Positions 61,592 through 64,000 of a DNA stretch of 64,000 bases are shown here, in pieces. The stretch is from Candidatus Sedimenticola sp. (ex Thyasira tokunagai). GTDB taxonomy: Bacteria; Pseudomonadota; Gammaproteobacteria; Chromatiales; Chromatiaceae. Positions within the stretch are counted from its first letter, which is position 1; each line of letters opens with the position of its first letter. A program made the position numbers and the translations under genes. The notes under the pieces are model-generated. The model was given only the letters and a program-made list of their open reading frames with translations. It did not search any database and was not told the DNA's origin. The DNA lies in assembly GCA_037318855.1 (NCBI GenBank), contig CP134874.1:4341001-4405000 (forward strand). Direction: 5' to 3'.

Positions 61592-62608
61592 ATGGACGCT
61601 ATTTTTCTTCAGATATTAAATGGTCTCGACAAGGGCGGCGCCTATGCGCTGATCGCTCTTGGCCTGACACTCGTTTTCGGAACGCTTGGCGTGGTCAACT
61701 TCGCCCATGGGGCGCTGTTCATGCTCGGTGCCTTCTGTGCAGTTTCAATGCAGAAGCTACTGACAATGTCGAAACAGGTAAAAGATGAGAGCATCACCTT
61801 TTTTGACGCATTCAAGGAGCAACCCTACCTGGAAATCTGGTGGGGGGACTTCGGCACCTTTATAATCGATTGGTCGGTGCCGATATCGATTCTACTGACG
61901 ATCCCGGTGATGCTGTTGATTGGCATCACCATGGAGCGCGGTCTGATCCGCCACTTTTATAAACGCCCTCACGCTGAGCAAATTCTGGTCACTTTCGGCC
62001 TTGCCATCGTGCTACAGGAGATCATTAAATCCTTTTTCGGCGCCAACCCGATCCCCACCCCGGCACCGGATATCATCGCAGGCAGCGCTGCTATCGGTGC
62101 ACTGTTTGGCCTGGGCGAGTCCGTGGTCTACCCCTGGTGGCGACTGATCTACCTTGCCTTCTCCGGCATGGTCATCTTCGCAGTCTTCGCCTTCCTGCAG
62201 TTCACCACCTTCGGCATGGTGGTGCGCGCCGGTATGCATGACCGTGAAACGGTCGGCCTGCTGGGCATCAATGTGGAACGGCGATTTACCATTGTCTTCG
62301 GTATCGCCGCCGTGGTCGCTGGACTGGCGGGCATGATGTATGCGCCGATCCTGCCACCCGATTACCACATGGGAATGGACTTTCTGGTCCTCTCCTTCGT
62401 CGTCGTCGTGGTCGGAGGCATGGGCTCTCTCGGGGGCGCCGTCACCGCCGGTTTCCTGCTCGGCATCCTGCAATCATTTGCATCCATGAATGAAGTTAAA
62501 GCCATCATCCCAGGCATCGACCAGATCATTATCTACCTGGTCGCAATTGTCATCCTCCTGGTCAGGCCTCGCGGCCTGATGGGACGTAAAGGTGTGATGG
62601 AGGATTGA
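61592..62608 (+). CDS. ABC transporter permease, LivH type
   Basis: 338 residues with about eight hydrophobic helices. IALGLTLVFGTLGVVNFAHG is the LivH signature, and GLAGMMYAPILPPDYHMGMD is typical near the C-terminus. A hydrophilic segment of about 30 residues (KQVKDESITFFDAFKEQPYL) is inserted after the second helix. Stop and next start are separated by one base. Confidence 0.9.
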   Translation: MDAIFLQILNGLDKGGAYALIALGLTLVFGTLGVVNFAHGALFMLGAFCAVSMQKLLTMSKQVKDESITFFDAFKEQPYLEIWWGDFGTFIIDWSVPISILLTIPVMLLIGITMERGLIRHFYKRPHAEQILVTFGLAIVLQEIIKSFFGANPIPTPAPDIIAGSAAIGALFGLGESVVYPWWRLIYLAFSGMVIFAVFAFLQFTTFGMVVRAGMHDRETVGLLGINVERRFTIVFGIAAVVAGLAGMMYAPILPPDYHMGMDFLVLSFVVVVVGGMGSLGGAVTAGFLLGILQSFASMNEVKAIIPGIDQIIIYLVAIVILLVRPRGLMGRKGVMED

Positions 62609-62609
62609 T

Positions 62610-63752
62610 ATGAATTTGTTATCTCTCAAAAACAACTGGGTCGTGATGGCCCTCTTCACCGCTGTGGTACTGAGCGCCCCCATCTGGCTCTCGCCCATCG
62701 GCGCCGCTTATCCGGATCTGCTGCAGAAGTTTGCCATCTTCGGCATCTTCGCCATCGGCTTCAACATCCTCTTTGGACTGACCGGCTACCTGTCGTTTGG
62801 CCACGCCGTTTTTCTCGGTGTCGGTTCTTACACTGCGGTCTGGTCGTTCAAGCTGTTGACCATGAACGTGCTGCCCGCAGTGCTCTTTGGTACGCTGCTG
62901 GCGGGTGTGTTTGCCGCCATCATCGGCTACGTCAGCTTGCGTCGCTCCGGTATCTACTTCTCAATCCTGACTCTGGCCTTTGCCCAGATGTCATATAATC
63001 TCGCCTACTCGGTGCTGACACCTATCACTAATGGTGAAACCGGCCTGCAGCTGACCAAGCAGGACCCGCGCATCTTTGACGGCCCGGCGGGGGAGGGACT
63101 CCCCTCCACCACCTTTTTTGGTCTTGAGATGAGCGGTTACTCCGGCTTCTACTTCTGCGCGGCTATACTGATCGTCGCCTTCTTTATCTCCTTGCGTATT
63201 TTCCGCTCTCCTTACGGGCTGAAGCTACAGGCGATAAAATCCAACCAGACACGCATGCGCTACACCGGCTTCAACACCCGGCCCTACCTGCTATCTGCGT
63301 TTGTTATCTCCGGTATGTACGCCGGTCTGGCAGGTTCGCTGATGGCGGTAACCGATCCCCTGGCGGGTGCCGAGCGCATGCAGTGGACCGCATCGGGCGA
63401 AGTGGTACTGATGACCATCCTCGGCGGTGCAGGCACACTGATAGGCCCACTGCTTGGCGTTACTATCATCAAGTATTTTGAGAATATCTTCTCGGCCCTC
63501 AATGAGGGGACGCTGCACCTGTTCTTCTCCTTCCTGCCGACCTGGCTTGAGAATATTGCCGTTGCCGTCAGCAGCGAGTTTGTTGGAGAAGGGTGGCATT
63601 TGACCCTTGGCCTGCTCTTTATGCTGGTGGTGATTTTCCTGCCGGGAGGCGTGATGGAGGGCATCCGCCGCACAACAGCCTATGTGAGAAATATCTCAAA
63701 ACAGTCAGACCCGGCAGACCCGGCAGACCCGCCGAAAGTGGAGAAGGAGTGA
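62610..63752 (+). CDS. ABC transporter permease, LivM type
   Basis: 380 residues with around nine helices. GFNILFGLTGYLSFGHAVFL and SGIYFSILTLAFAQM match LivM; GGAGTLIGPLLGVTII near the C-terminus. It ends in a hydrophilic tail with a 9-base tandem repeat encoding DPADPADP. Forms the pore with the LivH-type subunit. Confidence 0.9.
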   Translation: MNLLSLKNNWVVMALFTAVVLSAPIWLSPIGAAYPDLLQKFAIFGIFAIGFNILFGLTGYLSFGHAVFLGVGSYTAVWSFKLLTMNVLPAVLFGTLLAGVFAAIIGYVSLRRSGIYFSILTLAFAQMSYNLAYSVLTPITNGETGLQLTKQDPRIFDGPAGEGLPSTTFFGLEMSGYSGFYFCAAILIVAFFISLRIFRSPYGLKLQAIKSNQTRMRYTGFNTRPYLLSAFVISGMYAGLAGSLMAVTDPLAGAERMQWTASGEVVLMTILGGAGTLIGPLLGVTIIKYFENIFSALNEGTLHLFFSFLPTWLENIAVAVSSEFVGEGWHLTLGLLFMLVVIFLPGGVMEGIRRTTAYVRNISKQSDPADPADPPKVEKE

Positions 63753-63756
63753 CGTT

Positions 63757-64000
63757 ATGAGCAATATCGTATTAAGCATCAAGAACGTCGACAAAACCTT
63801 CGGTGGCCTCCACGCCCTGGGAGATATCAATCTTGATATCGAAGAGGGTAAGATCCACGCCATTATCGGCCCCAACGGCGCCGGTAAGTCAACCCTGCTC
63901 AACGTCTGTATCGGCCGCCTCGAACCGGACAACGGAACCGTCGAGTTCGAGGGTAAGAACATGATCGGCATGGCGCCCTATGAGATCAATCACGCCGGCA
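63757..64000 (+). CDS. ABC transporter ATP-binding protein, LivG type (cut by window end)
   Basis: First 81 residues: IKNVDKTFGGLHALGDIN and Walker A GPNGAGKST, then NVCIGRLEPDNGTVEF. ABC signature and Walker B are beyond the edge. It starts 4 bases after the LivM-type stop. A LivF-type gene probably follows outside. Confidence 0.88.
   Translation, partial: MSNIVLSIKNVDKTFGGLHALGDINLDIEEGKIHAIIGPNGAGKSTLLNVCIGRLEPDNGTVEFEGKNMIGMAPYEINHAG

Noticed and set aside
60128..64000. Urea transporter urtABCD
   Set aside because: General LivJ/LivH/LivM features are present, but no UrtA-specific motifs or urease genes are visible, so the ligand is left open.

Overview
The window looks like chromosomal DNA of a chemolithotrophic, sulfur-oxidising gammaproteobacterium. 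This rests on aprBA (reverse APS reductase) together with a qmoAB-hdrCB cluster, plus UbiK, YcgL, TrkAH, DjlA, PilU and SerB of gammaproteobacterial type, Tat-dependent transport, and a carboxy(nor)spermidine-type polyamine route. The genus is not decidable from the sequence alone; sulfur-oxidising Chromatiales or Sedimenticola-like lineages are an inference.

Layout. 1-3.5 kb: minus-strand frdC-frdA of the dihaem Wolinella type (frdA runs off the left edge), a DUF4124 protein and a diguanylate cyclase. 3.6-6.2 kb: glnK-amtB nitrogen operon with a sigma-54 promoter and an NtrC-like site. 6.3-19.2 kb: housekeeping genes (ubiK, comM, MotY-like protein, ABC-F ATPase, pilU, thioredoxin, GIY-YIG, YcgL, serB, cspA, djlA, CbiM-like protein). 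19.2-24.5 kb: one giant 1745-residue gene. 24.9-30.6 kb: gamma-glutamyltransferase homologue, HU/H1-like protein, retropepsin, MlaC-like protein and a large conserved protein. 31-36 kb: qmoA-qmoB-hdrC-hdrB. 36.7-41.2 kb: polytopic membrane protein, zinc-sensor-type diguanylate cyclase, a decayed copy of the qmoB/hdrC junction, and a YkgJ protein. 41.8-44.4 kb: aprB-aprA with an FNR-like box upstream. 44.9-47.2 kb: thioredoxin-HEAT protein and small membrane proteins. 47.4-52.5 kb: speB, speA, nspC and carboxynorspermidine dehydrogenase. 52.7-56.3 kb: sigma-54 activator, cold-shock protein, RRM protein, and an ECF-like sigma factor with a lone receiver. 56.7-59.6 kb: trkA-trkH. 60.1-64 kb: a branched-chain-amino-acid-type ABC transporter cut by the right edge.

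How the genes fit together. AprBA oxidises sulfite to APS, and QmoAB-HdrCB is the expected electron link to the quinone pool. GlnK-AmtB, the terminal ABC transporter and the ECF-sigma/receiver pair each sit behind a sigma-54-like -24/-12 element, so nitrogen or stress signals may reach all three. SpeA, SpeB, carboxynorspermidine dehydrogenase and NspC give an S-adenosylmethionine-independent route from arginine to a spermidine-type polyamine.

The least expected content is non-coding. Six copies of a 239-bp (or 288-289-bp) terminal-inverted-repeat element have 3-bp TNA target duplications; one copy split an ATGA stop/start overlap while leaving both reading frames intact. There is also a 290-bp dispersed repeat (two copies), a two-member palindrome family, and a 266-bp three-way-junction palindrome covering the glnK stop codon. 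No tRNA, rRNA, CRISPR array or intact transposase was seen.
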